NCBI RefSeq assembly: GCF_016107395.1
Contig: NZ_JAAIKO010000027.1
Coordinates: 43,125-107,124 of the forward strand
Source of the DNA: Streptomyces fildesensis
Lineage (GTDB): Bacteria; Actinomycetota; Actinomycetes; Streptomycetales; Streptomycetaceae
Length of the DNA stretch: 64,000 nt
Reading direction: 5' to 3'
Made by a program: the position numbers and the translations under genes. This document shows, one piece after another, positions 41,324-49,584 of the stretch (the first letter of the stretch is position 1; every line of letters begins with the position of its first letter). Below the pieces are notes generated by a model. It saw nothing but the letters and a program-made list of their open reading frames with translations, was not told the DNA's origin and did not search any database.

Positions 41324-41992
41324 ATGCTGTACGAGGAACTCGCCGAGATCTGCGGCCCGGTGCTGCGGAAAGTGCTGGACCATCCCTTCTGGGCCGGCCT
41401 GCGGGACGGCTCGCTGCCGGTCGGGTCACTGGCACGCTTCGTCGAGCAGGACGCCGGATTCCTGCTGCCGGCCTACGCCCGCGCGCTGGCCCGCTGCGCG
41501 GCCGTCGCGCCCGACGAGGCGGACACCTTTCTGTTCGGGCAGTCGGTCACCGGCACGCTGGACGCCAGGGACGAGTTGCGCTCGTCGTACCTGTCGCTGG
41601 CTGGCGAACTCGGCCTGCCGGAACTCGACGCCCGGCCGGCGATCCACGCGGCCACCCACGCGCACACCTCGTTCTTCACGGCTGCCAGCGCCTCTTCCTT
41701 CCATGCGGGCGTCGGCGCGCTGCTGCCCATGGTGTGGTTCAACGCCGAGGTGTCCGACAACCTCCTGCGGAACGCCGTACCCGGCACGCGCTACGTGCCC
41801 TGGATTCGCAGTTACCACCCCGGTGAGTCGTACCAGTACGCGGTGCAGGCCTTCCGCGACATGGCCGACCGGGTCGGCGAGAGCTCCTCGGCCGCCCAGC
41901 GCCGGGTGATCATCGACCAGTTCTCCCTCAGCATCCGGTACGAGTGGGCATTCGCCGAATGCTGCGCGGGACAGCCCTCGTGGCCGGTCTGA
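41324..41992 (+). CDS. TenA/PqqC-fold protein (1)
   Basis: A 222-residue all-helical protein of the TenA (thiaminase II) superfamily. FVEQDAGFLLPAYARALARC keeps the Asp of the thiaminase site, but the usual Tyr is Phe, and the catalytic Cys is replaced by Met in LLPMVWFNAEV. A late Glu (SIRYEWAFAE) is kept. True thiaminase activity is therefore unlikely. A paralog at 51522 shares THAHT.F and LLPM.WF. In this cluster it may catalyse or assist an oxidation or nitrogen-handling step. GGGAGGG precedes the ATG at 41324. Confidence 0.82.
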   Translation: MLYEELAEICGPVLRKVLDHPFWAGLRDGSLPVGSLARFVEQDAGFLLPAYARALARCAAVAPDEADTFLFGQSVTGTLDARDELRSSYLSLAGELGLPELDARPAIHAATHAHTSFFTAASASSFHAGVGALLPMVWFNAEVSDNLLRNAVPGTRYVPWIRSYHPGESYQYAVQAFRDMADRVGESSSAAQRRVIIDQFSLSIRYEWAFAECCAGQPSWPV

Positions 41993-42036
41993 GACGAGCG
42001 GCCACCGCACCGGTGGGCCGACGAGAAAGGCGAGCA

Positions 42037-43248
42037 ATGGCCACCAACGATCTCGACCTGATGGATCCCAAGGTGTTCAACAACGGGATCCCCTACGACT
42101 ACTTCCGCCAACTGCGCCATTCCGAAGGGCTGCCGCTGGGCAAGGACACCGACGGCGAGCGGTTCTGGTACCTGACGCGCCATCGGGACGTGTCCGAGGT
42201 CTCCCGGGACACCAAGCGGTTCTCGTCCAGCCCGACCACCATGACCTCCATCCGCAAGGTGGACCCCAGCCCGCCGATCATCACCTTCCTGGACAGCCCC
42301 GAGCACACCAGACTGCGCAAACTGACCTTCAAGGCGTTCGCCCCGGCACGACTCGCCGCTCTGGAGGGGCCGATCCGCCGCATCGTCGACTCGCTGCTCG
42401 CCGAGGTGGCCGAGAAGGGCGAGTTCGACCTGGCGGAGGACATCGCGCTGCGTCTCCCCTTCGAGGTCCTGCTCGAGCTGCTCGACATCCCGGCCGGCGA
42501 CCGGGCCATGATGCTCGGCTGGGCCGGCCAGACGGTGAACCTGGGTGACGCGGAGTACGAGGCGGCCGCCGCCGAGGGCGGCCTGGACTCCTTCCAGAAG
42601 ATCTACGAGTACCTGCTGGACTTCGCCCGTTACCGCGCCAAGAACCTCACCGACGACTGCTTCTCCGTCCTGCTGTCCGCCCGCTTCAACGGTGAGCGGC
42701 TGGGGCTCCCTGACCGGCTCACCCCGGACGAGGTCGGGCTGTTCGCCTCCACGCTGATCACGGCCGGCAGCGAGACCACATACTGCTCCGTCACGGGCGG
42801 CGTCCTCGCCCTGATGGAGAACCCCGACCAGCTGACCGCGTTACGGGGCGACCGCACCCTGATGCCCGGCGCCGCGAACGAGGTGCTGCGCTGGGTAACT
42901 CCGGTGACCCACTTCGCCCGCAGGGCCCTCGTCGACACCGAGATCGCCGGCCAGCCGATCGGCGCGGGCGAGCGGGTGGTGATGTGGTACACGTCGGCCA
43001 ACCGGGACGAAGAGGTGTTCACGGACCCGGACCGGTTCGACATCGCCCGCACTCCCAACCCGCACCTCGCCTTCGGCGGCGGCGGTCCGCATGTGTGCAT
43101 CGGCAACGCGCTGGCCACCATGGAGCTGCGCCAGTTCCTCGAAGGCATCGTCGACCTGCTGTCGCGGCTGGAGATCGCCGGTACGCCGGTGCGCCCCGAG
43201 ACCAACTTCATGAACAGCATCAAGTACCTGCCCATGCGATTTCGCTGA
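42037..43248 (+). CDS. Cytochrome P450
   Basis: A 403-residue P450 with I-helix AGSETT, ExxR in NEVLRW and haem loop FGGGGPHVCIGNALATMEL. The N-terminus and the substrate region differ from the other three P450s; it resembles CYP124/125-like or sterol-type enzymes more than CYP107. The ATG at 42037 has GAAAGG upstream. It contains a TTA codon (42841-42843, residue 269), so full-length protein may need the bldA tRNA. It lies 44 bases after the TenA-like gene and 18 before an SDR. Confidence 0.91.
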   Translation: MATNDLDLMDPKVFNNGIPYDYFRQLRHSEGLPLGKDTDGERFWYLTRHRDVSEVSRDTKRFSSSPTTMTSIRKVDPSPPIITFLDSPEHTRLRKLTFKAFAPARLAALEGPIRRIVDSLLAEVAEKGEFDLAEDIALRLPFEVLLELLDIPAGDRAMMLGWAGQTVNLGDAEYEAAAAEGGLDSFQKIYEYLLDFARYRAKNLTDDCFSVLLSARFNGERLGLPDRLTPDEVGLFASTLITAGSETTYCSVTGGVLALMENPDQLTALRGDRTLMPGAANEVLRWVTPVTHFARRALVDTEIAGQPIGAGERVVMWYTSANRDEEVFTDPDRFDIARTPNPHLAFGGGGPHVCIGNALATMELRQFLEGIVDLLSRLEIAGTPVRPETNFMNSIKYLPMRFR

Positions 43249-43266
43249 CCCGGGTGGATGTGACGA

Positions 43267-43968
43267 ATGACCAGTGAGAACGCGGCGACCCCGCCGCGTA
43301 CCGCCCTGATCACCGGAGCCAACCGCGGCATCGGCCGCGCGGTCGCCGCCGAGCTCCACCACCGGGAGCTCCAGGTGGTGGTGGCCGCGCGGCTGGCCGG
43401 CGAGGGCCGCGCCGCGGCTGCCGGGATCGGTCCCGGAGTGCGGTCGTGCGTACTGGATGTCACCGATCCGGACAGCGTGAAGCTGGCCGGATCGGAGGCC
43501 GGGCCCGTCGATGTGCTGGTGTGCAACGCCGGCGTACTGCTGGACGCCCGCACCGATCCGCTCTCCGTGCCGTTGGAACTCGTCGAACGGACCTTGCGGG
43601 TGAACCTGCTCGGCACCTGGCGCGTTCTGCAGGAGTTCGTTCCGCCCATGGTCCAGCGGGGATGGGGCCGGGTGGTGATCATCTCCAGCGGCACCACCGC
43701 CGACTTCGGGGGCCGGCTCTTCGCCGGTACTCCCGGCTACTCCCTTTCGAAGAGCGCGCTCAACGGGTTGACGACCATGCTGGCGGCCCAGACCGCCGGG
43801 ACCGGTGTCCTGGTGAACGCCGTGAACCCGGGCCGGGTGCGCACCCGGATGATGCCGACCCAGGAGCAACTCCCTGAAGCTGCCGCCCGGTTCATCGCCG
43901 ATGTGGCGACCCTTCCGGACGACGGACCGACCGGGCACTTCCTCACCGAGAAACGCGGACCGGGCTGA
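43267..43968 (+). CDS. SDR oxidoreductase (3)
   Basis: A 233-residue SDR with TGANRGIGRA near the N-terminus, the CNAG motif, Ser in SSGTTADFGG and Tyr/Lys in YSLSKSAL. It is shorter than the ketoreductases of the core operon and lacks their C-terminal VDGG end, so it may act on a free tailoring intermediate. It is the third gene of the operon that starts at 41324. Confidence 0.87.
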   Translation: MTSENAATPPRTALITGANRGIGRAVAAELHHRELQVVVAARLAGEGRAAAAGIGPGVRSCVLDVTDPDSVKLAGSEAGPVDVLVCNAGVLLDARTDPLSVPLELVERTLRVNLLGTWRVLQEFVPPMVQRGWGRVVIISSGTTADFGGRLFAGTPGYSLSKSALNGLTTMLAAQTAGTGVLVNAVNPGRVRTRMMPTQEQLPEAAARFIADVATLPDDGPTGHFLTEKRGPG

Positions 43969-43998
43969 GCCCGCGGCGTCCCAGGAACAGGAGATCCG

Positions 43999-44769
43999 AT
44001 GCAATTCGACTTGACCGGCAAAACGGCCGTGGTCACCGGGGCCGGCAGCGGGATCGGGCTGGCGTCCGTCCAGGCACTCGCCTCGGCGGGCGCCCAGGTG
44101 CTCGGCGGTTCCCGGACCATCAGCCCGGAGCTGCTGGACGCCACGCCGCACGTGTTCGAGGTCGATCTGCTCACCGAGGCGGGACCGACGGCGCTGCTGG
44201 AACACGCGCTCGGCACATTCGGGGGCGTCGACATTCTCGTCAACAACGTCGGTGGCGGGGTGAAGCTGGCGACCGGGTTCCTCGACATCGAGGACGAGAC
44301 CTGGCGCCACACCTTCGAGCTGAATGTCTTCAGCATGATCAGGACGACCAGAGCGGCGCTGCCCAGTCTGGTCGAGCGAAGGGGCGCGATCATCAATATC
44401 GGCTCGATGAACGCGAGCATGGCGGACCCGGCACTCGGCCACTATTCGGCTGCCAAGGCCGCACTGGCCAACATCAGCAAATCGCTCTCCCTGGAATTCA
44501 GTTCGCAGGGCGTCACCGTCAACACCATCTCCCCGGGACCGGTGCGGACGCGGCTGTGGACCAATCCGGAGATCGCGCGCCGGCTCGGGATCACGACCGA
44601 GGAGTTCCTGGAGACCGTCCCCAAGATGGCCGGTCTCTCCACCGGCAAGATGATCGAGCCCGATGAGATCGGGGCGCTGGTGCTGTTGCTGGCCTCCGGC
44701 AAGGTGCCGAGCATCACCGGCTCCGACTACTTCATCGACGGCGGCATGAGTCGGGCCGCCGTGCGCTGA
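43999..44769 (+). CDS. SDR oxidoreductase (4)
   Basis: A 256-residue FabG-like SDR: TGAGSGIGLA, NNVG, NIGSM, and Tyr/Lys in HYSAAKAAL, ending YFIDGGMSRAAVR. Its ribosome binding site ACAGGAG is 7 bases before the ATG. It is the last gene of the 41324-44769 operon, right before a strong terminator. Confidence 0.88.
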   Translation: MQFDLTGKTAVVTGAGSGIGLASVQALASAGAQVLGGSRTISPELLDATPHVFEVDLLTEAGPTALLEHALGTFGGVDILVNNVGGGVKLATGFLDIEDETWRHTFELNVFSMIRTTRAALPSLVERRGAIINIGSMNASMADPALGHYSAAKAALANISKSLSLEFSSQGVTVNTISPGPVRTRLWTNPEIARRLGITTEEFLETVPKMAGLSTGKMIEPDEIGALVLLLASGKVPSITGSDYFIDGGMSRAAVR

Positions 44770-44789
44770 CCGGGTCACCCGCGAGCGGG

Positions 44790-44841
44790 AACAACAAGGA
44801 GTCGGCCCCAGCCATCAGGCTGGGGCCGACTCCTTGTTGTT
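44790..44841. terminator. 24-bp-stem bidirectional terminator
   Basis: Arms 44790-44813 and 44818-44841 are perfect complements with a 4-base loop; the plus strand ends in TTGTTGTTT. It separates the convergent SDR (44769) and methyltransferase (44846) genes. Confidence 0.88.
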
Positions 44842-44845
44842 TACG

Positions 44846-45541
44846 TCAGCCGGCGGTCGCGGTGAAGATGGCGACCGCACCGCGAATCGTCACACGGTAC
44901 TCGGGGAAGTACTTCGCCAGCTGCCGTTCGAGGCCCGCCGGGTCGTCCCCCTGGTTCTGGAAGTTGCCGCGCCGGTGCTGCTCCAGCACCATTTTGCTGG
45001 TCAGCCTGTTCATCGGAACGCCCTCGGCGAGCACGGTGGTGCCGAACAGCACACCACCGGGCCGGAGGGTCTCCGCGACATGCTTGAGGATGATGCCCTT
45101 GGTGTCCCAGCCGCCGGGGATGGTGTGGAACACGAGGTTCATGGCGGCCGAGTCGAAGTGCCGGCTCGGCAGTGGCAGCGGTTCCATCAGATTGGCCTGG
45201 CAGATCGCCGGCCGGTAGCGGGCCAGTCGGCCCGCGGACATGTCAAGGCATTCGGAGTTGAGGTCGAGCAGGGTGAGTTCCGGCGTCTTGGTCGGGAACC
45301 GGCACTTGTCCACGAAGTAACCGGTGCCGGGGCCGATGTCCAGGTGACGGTTGCCGGCGGAGGAGTTGTAGAGCCGCCGCATGACTCCGGCCGGGCAGCG
45401 CCACACCACACGGCAGAACACCCCCAGCACCCATTTGTCGTAGATCCCCAGCCTGCTGCGGCTGTACACCTGTTGCGCATGAACGATCCGTGGGTCCAGC
45501 TCCGCGGACTCGGGAGCGGAGGCGGGAGTGTCGCTCGTCAT
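44846..45541 (-). CDS. Class I SAM-dependent methyltransferase (4)
   Basis: A 231-residue methyltransferase without the dimerisation domain of the other family members. The SAM motif is HLDIGPGTGYFVDKC, motif II LTLLDLNSECLDM and motif IV AAMNLVFHTIPGG. Similar small enzymes act on N, C or O; the target is not clear. It is the last gene of the minus-strand operon with the ABC transporter and amidotransferase. Confidence 0.87.
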   Translation of the reverse strand: MTSDTPASAPESAELDPRIVHAQQVYSRSRLGIYDKWVLGVFCRVVWRCPAGVMRRLYNSSAGNRHLDIGPGTGYFVDKCRFPTKTPELTLLDLNSECLDMSAGRLARYRPAICQANLMEPLPLPSRHFDSAAMNLVFHTIPGGWDTKGIILKHVAETLRPGGVLFGTTVLAEGVPMNRLTSKMVLEQHRRGNFQNQGDDPAGLERQLAKYFPEYRVTIRGAVAIFTATAG

Positions 45542-45558
45542 ATGGCTCTCCAGTGTTC

Positions 45559-46374
45559 TCAGCGGCGCCGGAAACGGGCGCTGCCCAGGGCAGCGAAGAC
45601 AACCGTGATCCCGGCGGTCCAGATCAGCGAACGTGAGACGAAGTACCCGGCGTCATGACCGAGCAGAGCATGGGCGTGGCTGCCCAAGGTGAGCGCCCGC
45701 ACCGCGTCGGCCATCACGGTGACCGGCTGGTTCTCGGCGAATGCCTGGAGCCATCCCGGCATGGTCCCGACCGGCACGTAGGCGCTCGATGCGAAGGTCA
45801 CGATGAAGACGACCATCGACACGCCCTGTGCGGACTTGACGTTGCCGGTGAACAGCCCGACGGCGATGAAGACCCAGCTGAAGGCGACCCCGAACAGCAG
45901 GCACAGCGCGAACGCCGCCAACCCGCTCAGGACGGATGCGTGCAGCCGGAAGCCCACGGCGAAACCGACCCCTGTGGTGATCGCCAGGACGAACGCCAGG
46001 ATCCCGGTGTCCGCCAGTACCCGGCCGGTCAGCACGGCCGAGGACGGAAAGGGCATCGACCGCAGCCGGTCGATGAAGCCGCCCTCGACGTCCTCGGCCA
46101 TCCCGATGGCGGTGCCCAGCGTCTGGAAGAGCACACCGGCGGTGATGAAGCCCGGGACGGAGAAGTCGACGTAGTCCAGGCCCTGACTCGTGCCGATGGC
46201 GCCGCCGAAGATGTAGCGGAAGGTCAGCATGATCGACGTCATCTGCAGGACGCTCAGCACGATGAGTTCGGTCCTTCGCCAGAACGTCAGCGTGGTCCGT
46301 TTCGCCAGGAGCCCCGTACTCGTCAGCAGGCCGGCCCTGCTCTGTGATGTGGCGACCGCGGTCGTCATGGGCAT
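45559..46374 (-). CDS. ABC-2 type permease
   Basis: A 271-residue membrane protein with about six helices and the DrrB-like pattern (TFRYIFGGAIGTSQGLDYVDFSVPGFITAGVLF, near the N-terminal third; NVKSAQGVSMVVFIVTFASSAYVP). It forms an exporter with the ATPase encoded 19 bases upstream (46394-47398). Daunorubicin-type DrrAB exporters give self-resistance; this pair probably exports the polyketide. Confidence 0.9.
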   Translation of the reverse strand: MPMTTAVATSQSRAGLLTSTGLLAKRTTLTFWRRTELIVLSVLQMTSIMLTFRYIFGGAIGTSQGLDYVDFSVPGFITAGVLFQTLGTAIGMAEDVEGGFIDRLRSMPFPSSAVLTGRVLADTGILAFVLAITTGVGFAVGFRLHASVLSGLAAFALCLLFGVAFSWVFIAVGLFTGNVKSAQGVSMVVFIVTFASSAYVPVGTMPGWLQAFAENQPVTVMADAVRALTLGSHAHALLGHDAGYFVSRSLIWTAGITVVFAALGSARFRRR

Positions 46375-46393
46375 TCCATCCTTCCGGATCCGG

Positions 46394-47398
46394 TCACACC
46401 GATTCGGCGGCGGACAGGGCGTGCTGCTTGTTGGCTCCGACCTCTTCCTCCGGCCGCTGATCGGTCAGCGCGAGGAACACCTCGTCGAGGCTGGGCTCGC
46501 GCACGCTGATGTCGGCGAGATCCACGGCCGTTCCCTCGATCGACCGCAGTCCCGCGATCAGCCACTGGGCCGTGTCGTCGTTGCCGGGTCCCGCGGCCAC
46601 GCTGACGCACCGCGTCGCCTCGTCCACCTGCGGCTCGGCGCCGTTCTCGCGGGCCAGCGCGGCGGCGACCTTGGGCAGGTCCGCGCGGTCGTGCACATGG
46701 ACCTCGAAGACCTTGCCACCGATCCTGCTCTTGAGCTCGGCAGGGGTCCCGGAGGCGACCGTGCGCCCCTCATCGATGATCACGATGTGGCTGGCAAGGC
46801 GATCGGCCTCGTCCAGGTACTGCGTGGTCAGCAGGACATCGGTGCCCTGTTCGAGGAGGGCGTCGATCGCGTCCCACAGATCGAGCCGGCTGCGCGGGTC
46901 CAGCCCGGTCGTCGGCTCGTCCAAGAGCAGCAGGCGCGGGGCGCTCACCAGGCTGGCGCCCAGGTCCAGTTTGCGCCGCATACCGCCGGAGTAGGTGCGC
47001 ACCAGCCGGTCGGCGTCGTCGGTCAGGTCGAACAGCTCCAGGATGGCGGTGGCATTGGCGCGGGCCTGCTTGGCCCGCTGGCCGAACAGCCGGGCCACCA
47101 ACTCCAGGTTCTCCCGGCCGGTCATGGCCTGGTCCACGGCGGCGAACTGGCCGGCGAGGCCGATCGCCCGGCGGACCGCTTCCGGCTCTCGCCGGGTGTC
47201 GTGGCCGACGACGCGCAGCTCACCCTCGTCCGGGTAGAGGAGGGTCGCCACCGCCCGCACGAAGGTCGTCTTCCCGGCCCCGTTGGGGCCCAGCACCGCC
47301 ACCACCCTCCCGGACTCGACCTCCAGGTCGAGTCCGTTGAGGGCGGTCTTCTTTCCGAAACGCTTGACCAGTCCCCGAGCTTCAATCGTCAGCGCCAC
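46394..47398 (-). CDS. ABC transporter ATPase (DrrA-like)
   Basis: A 334-residue ATPase with Walker A GPNGAGKTT (about residue 37-45), the signature YSGGMRRKLDLGASL, Walker B LLLLDEPTTGLDP and the C-terminal regulatory domain of DrrA-type drug exporters. The GTG start at 47398 has GAGGTG 7 bases before it. A weak SARP-like pair (47477-47494, minus strand ATCAAGT-N4-CTCCAGT) is upstream, in the 131-base gap after the amidotransferase gene. Confidence 0.93.
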   Translation of the reverse strand: MALTIEARGLVKRFGKKTALNGLDLEVESGRVVAVLGPNGAGKTTFVRAVATLLYPDEGELRVVGHDTRREPEAVRRAIGLAGQFAAVDQAMTGRENLELVARLFGQRAKQARANATAILELFDLTDDADRLVRTYSGGMRRKLDLGASLVSAPRLLLLDEPTTGLDPRSRLDLWDAIDALLEQGTDVLLTTQYLDEADRLASHIVIIDEGRTVASGTPAELKSRIGGKVFEVHVHDRADLPKVAAALARENGAEPQVDEATRCVSVAAGPGNDDTAQWLIAGLRSIEGTAVDLADISVREPSLDEVFLALTDQRPEEEVGANKQHALSAAESV

Positions 47399-47531
47399 AA
47401 GATTTCACCTCGTTTGCTTCGCATCCGTGTGAGGGCATGGCCTCCGGCCCATGGTGTAAAACGGCACCGGAGTGCCACTGGAGCGGGACTTGATCGGCGG
47501 CACGGCGGCACGACACGCGATCGGCTGTCCG

Positions 47532-49388
47532 TCAGACCACCAGTTCCACGTTGTAGTGCGACAGCCAGGAGTTGAACTGCAGCGCCGTCTCGATGTGCAT
47601 CCGGCTCGGCCAGTCATTGGCGGCGCCCGGGTTGCGCAACGTGTGTTCCACCGCCTTGTTGTCCAGGTACGGCAGGATCGGTGAGTTCGGATCGCTGATC
47701 AGCGCGGTCAGTTCCTCGTGCAGCATCGCCGTGTAGGCGGGATCCTGGGTGACCGGCCACGGGCTCTTCTTGCGCTCCAGCACGGACGCCGGCAGCAGAT
47801 CGCGCACGGCTGCCCGGAGGATGGACTTCTCCCGGCCGTCGAAGGTCTTGAAGCTCCACGGAGTGTTGTACAGGTACTCGACGAGCCGGTGGTCGCAGTA
47901 GGGCACCCGCAGTTCGAGGCCGTGGGCCATGGAGAGCCGGTCGCTGCGGTCCAGCAGCATCGGCATCCACCGGGTGAGCGTGAGATAGCCGATCTCCCGC
48001 ATCCGGTACTCCTCGGGGCTCTCGCCCTCCTGGTGCGGCGCCTCCGCGGCGGCCTCGTGGAAGGAGTCCGTGTAGTAGCGGCGCATGTCCAGCTTCTGCA
48101 GCAGCCCGTCGTCGAAGAGCCCCCGGCCCTGTCCCTTCATGGAGCTCGGCTGCAGCGCCTCATGCGCCACCCAGGGGAAGGCGTCGGCGCCCACGGTCTC
48201 CGGATTGAACATCCAGTTGTATCCGCCGAATATCTCGTCCGCGACCTCGCCGACCAGCGCCACCGTGGAGTGCGTCCTGATCTCGCGTGAAGTGAGGTAG
48301 TTCGAGGTGTCCATGTCGCCGAGCGTCGAGGGCGCGTCCTGCGCGAGCAGCGCCATCAGACGGGTCTTCGGGTCCATCAGGTCGTGGCTGCTCAGCCGGA
48401 TGTTGACGTGGTCGGAGGAGAGGTGCTCCGCGACCTCGATCGCGAAGGGCTCGTCCGGCGAGAAGCGGACGTCGTCCGCCTGGAACTTCTCGGCGTAGTC
48501 GTCGAATGTGGTCACGAAGGTGCGCAGCCGCGCGCCGTCCAGCTTCCAGCGCCACTGGGCGGCGATCGCGGTGAGCGAGCTGGAGTCCAGGCCGCCGGAG
48601 AGCGCGGTGCACAGCGGCACGTCGGCCACCAGCTCGCGCAGCACGATGTCCTCCAGCAGCGAGCGGACGTTGGTGATGGTCTCCTGCAGGGTGTCGGTGT
48701 GCGGCCGGGCCTCGAGCTCCCAGTAGGTACGGTCGACGACGCCCGCGCTGCCGATGGTCAGGGTGTGGCCGGGCAGCAGCTCGCGCATGTCGCGGAAGAC
48801 CGCCTGCCCGGGCTTCTTGGCGACGGCGAACATCTCCCGCAGGCCGTCGGCGTCGACGACCGGGCGGATCAGCGGGTTGGCCAGCAGGGATTTCGGCTCG
48901 GAGCCGAACAGGACGCCTTCGGGCAGCCGGTGGTAGAAGAGCGGTTTGACGCCGAACCGGTCGCGGACCAGGAGCAGTTCCTCGCGGCGCAGGTCCCAGA
49001 TGGCGAAGGCGAAGATCCCCTCCAGCCGCTTGGCGCAGTCCGGGCCCCACTCCAGGTAGGAGCGGAGCACCACCTCGGTGTCGCTGCGGGTGCGGAACTG
49101 GTGGCCGCGCCCCTGCAACTCGGTACGCAGCTGCTTGTAGTTGTAGACCTCACCGTTGTAGACGATGACGGCGACGGGGCGCCCGTCCTCCTCCACCGTG
49201 AGCGGCTGCACGCCGTCGGCCAGATCGATGATCGCGGTACGGGTGTGCCCGAGCGCGGCGTGCCTGCTGACCCACAGCCCCTGGTCGTCCACACCTCGCT
49301 TGGCGACCGCGTCGGTCATCGCTTGCAGCACCGACCGCTTCTGCGACAGGTCCTGCCCGAAGTCCACCCAGCCGGCGATGCCGCACAT
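47532..49388 (-). CDS. Asparagine-synthetase-like amidotransferase
   Basis: A 618-residue glutamine-dependent amidotransferase. Met is removed to expose Cys2 (MCGIAGWVDF), the Ntn glutaminase nucleophile; the N-terminal domain has YNGEVYNYKQLR. The C-terminal synthetase domain has the ATP pyrophosphatase loop ALSGGLDSSSL and the YNWMFNPE region. Homologues in xantholipin (XanA-type) and related pathways amidate a carboxylate to form the lactam/pyridone ring. The start at 49388 has GGGAG 6 bases upstream and gives Cys at position 2. A SARP-type pair lies upstream on this strand (49459-49476). Confidence 0.93.
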   Translation of the reverse strand: MCGIAGWVDFGQDLSQKRSVLQAMTDAVAKRGVDDQGLWVSRHAALGHTRTAIIDLADGVQPLTVEEDGRPVAVIVYNGEVYNYKQLRTELQGRGHQFRTRSDTEVVLRSYLEWGPDCAKRLEGIFAFAIWDLRREELLLVRDRFGVKPLFYHRLPEGVLFGSEPKSLLANPLIRPVVDADGLREMFAVAKKPGQAVFRDMRELLPGHTLTIGSAGVVDRTYWELEARPHTDTLQETITNVRSLLEDIVLRELVADVPLCTALSGGLDSSSLTAIAAQWRWKLDGARLRTFVTTFDDYAEKFQADDVRFSPDEPFAIEVAEHLSSDHVNIRLSSHDLMDPKTRLMALLAQDAPSTLGDMDTSNYLTSREIRTHSTVALVGEVADEIFGGYNWMFNPETVGADAFPWVAHEALQPSSMKGQGRGLFDDGLLQKLDMRRYYTDSFHEAAAEAPHQEGESPEEYRMREIGYLTLTRWMPMLLDRSDRLSMAHGLELRVPYCDHRLVEYLYNTPWSFKTFDGREKSILRAAVRDLLPASVLERKKSPWPVTQDPAYTAMLHEELTALISDPNSPILPYLDNKAVEHTLRNPGAANDWPSRMHIETALQFNSWLSHYNVELVV

Positions 49389-49458
49389 CTGTGTCTCCCT
49401 CAGTTGTGTTCTGAAAGCCGTCTGTCTTCCAAAAGTCGTCGGCAGCATGCGGGTGCCG

Positions 49459-49476
49459 GTTCGAAGGGACCTTGAC
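49459..49476 (-). promoter_or_regulatory. Candidate SARP box for the amidotransferase operon
   Basis: On the minus strand GTCAAGG-N4-TTCGAAC gives two heptamers with an 11-bp period; both fit the nTYRASn pattern. It lies 70 bases upstream of the start at 49388 and just 40 bases from the plus-strand box at 49517. Confidence 0.55.
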
Positions 49477-49516
49477 GCCTGCTAGATCCCGCCGTTCCAC
49501 CAGGCCTCCACCGTGG

Positions 49517-49534
49517 TTCAAGTGAGGTTCGAGG
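49517..49534 (+). promoter_or_regulatory. Candidate SARP box upstream of the methyltransferase at 49585
   Basis: TTCAAGT-N4-TTCGAGG has an 11-bp period; GAACCT (49545-49550) is a possible -10 element 10 bases later. With the minus-strand box at 49459 it makes a divergent pair. Confidence 0.58.
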
Positions 49535-49584
49535 CGGTGCCCCGAACCTGTGCGGACGTTGATCCGGACGAGAGGTGGACGTCG

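Noticed and set aside
41324..41992. Thiaminase II (TenA) annotation
   Set aside because: The fold matches, but the catalytic Cys is Met and the partner Tyr is Phe, so a thiaminase call would be misleading.
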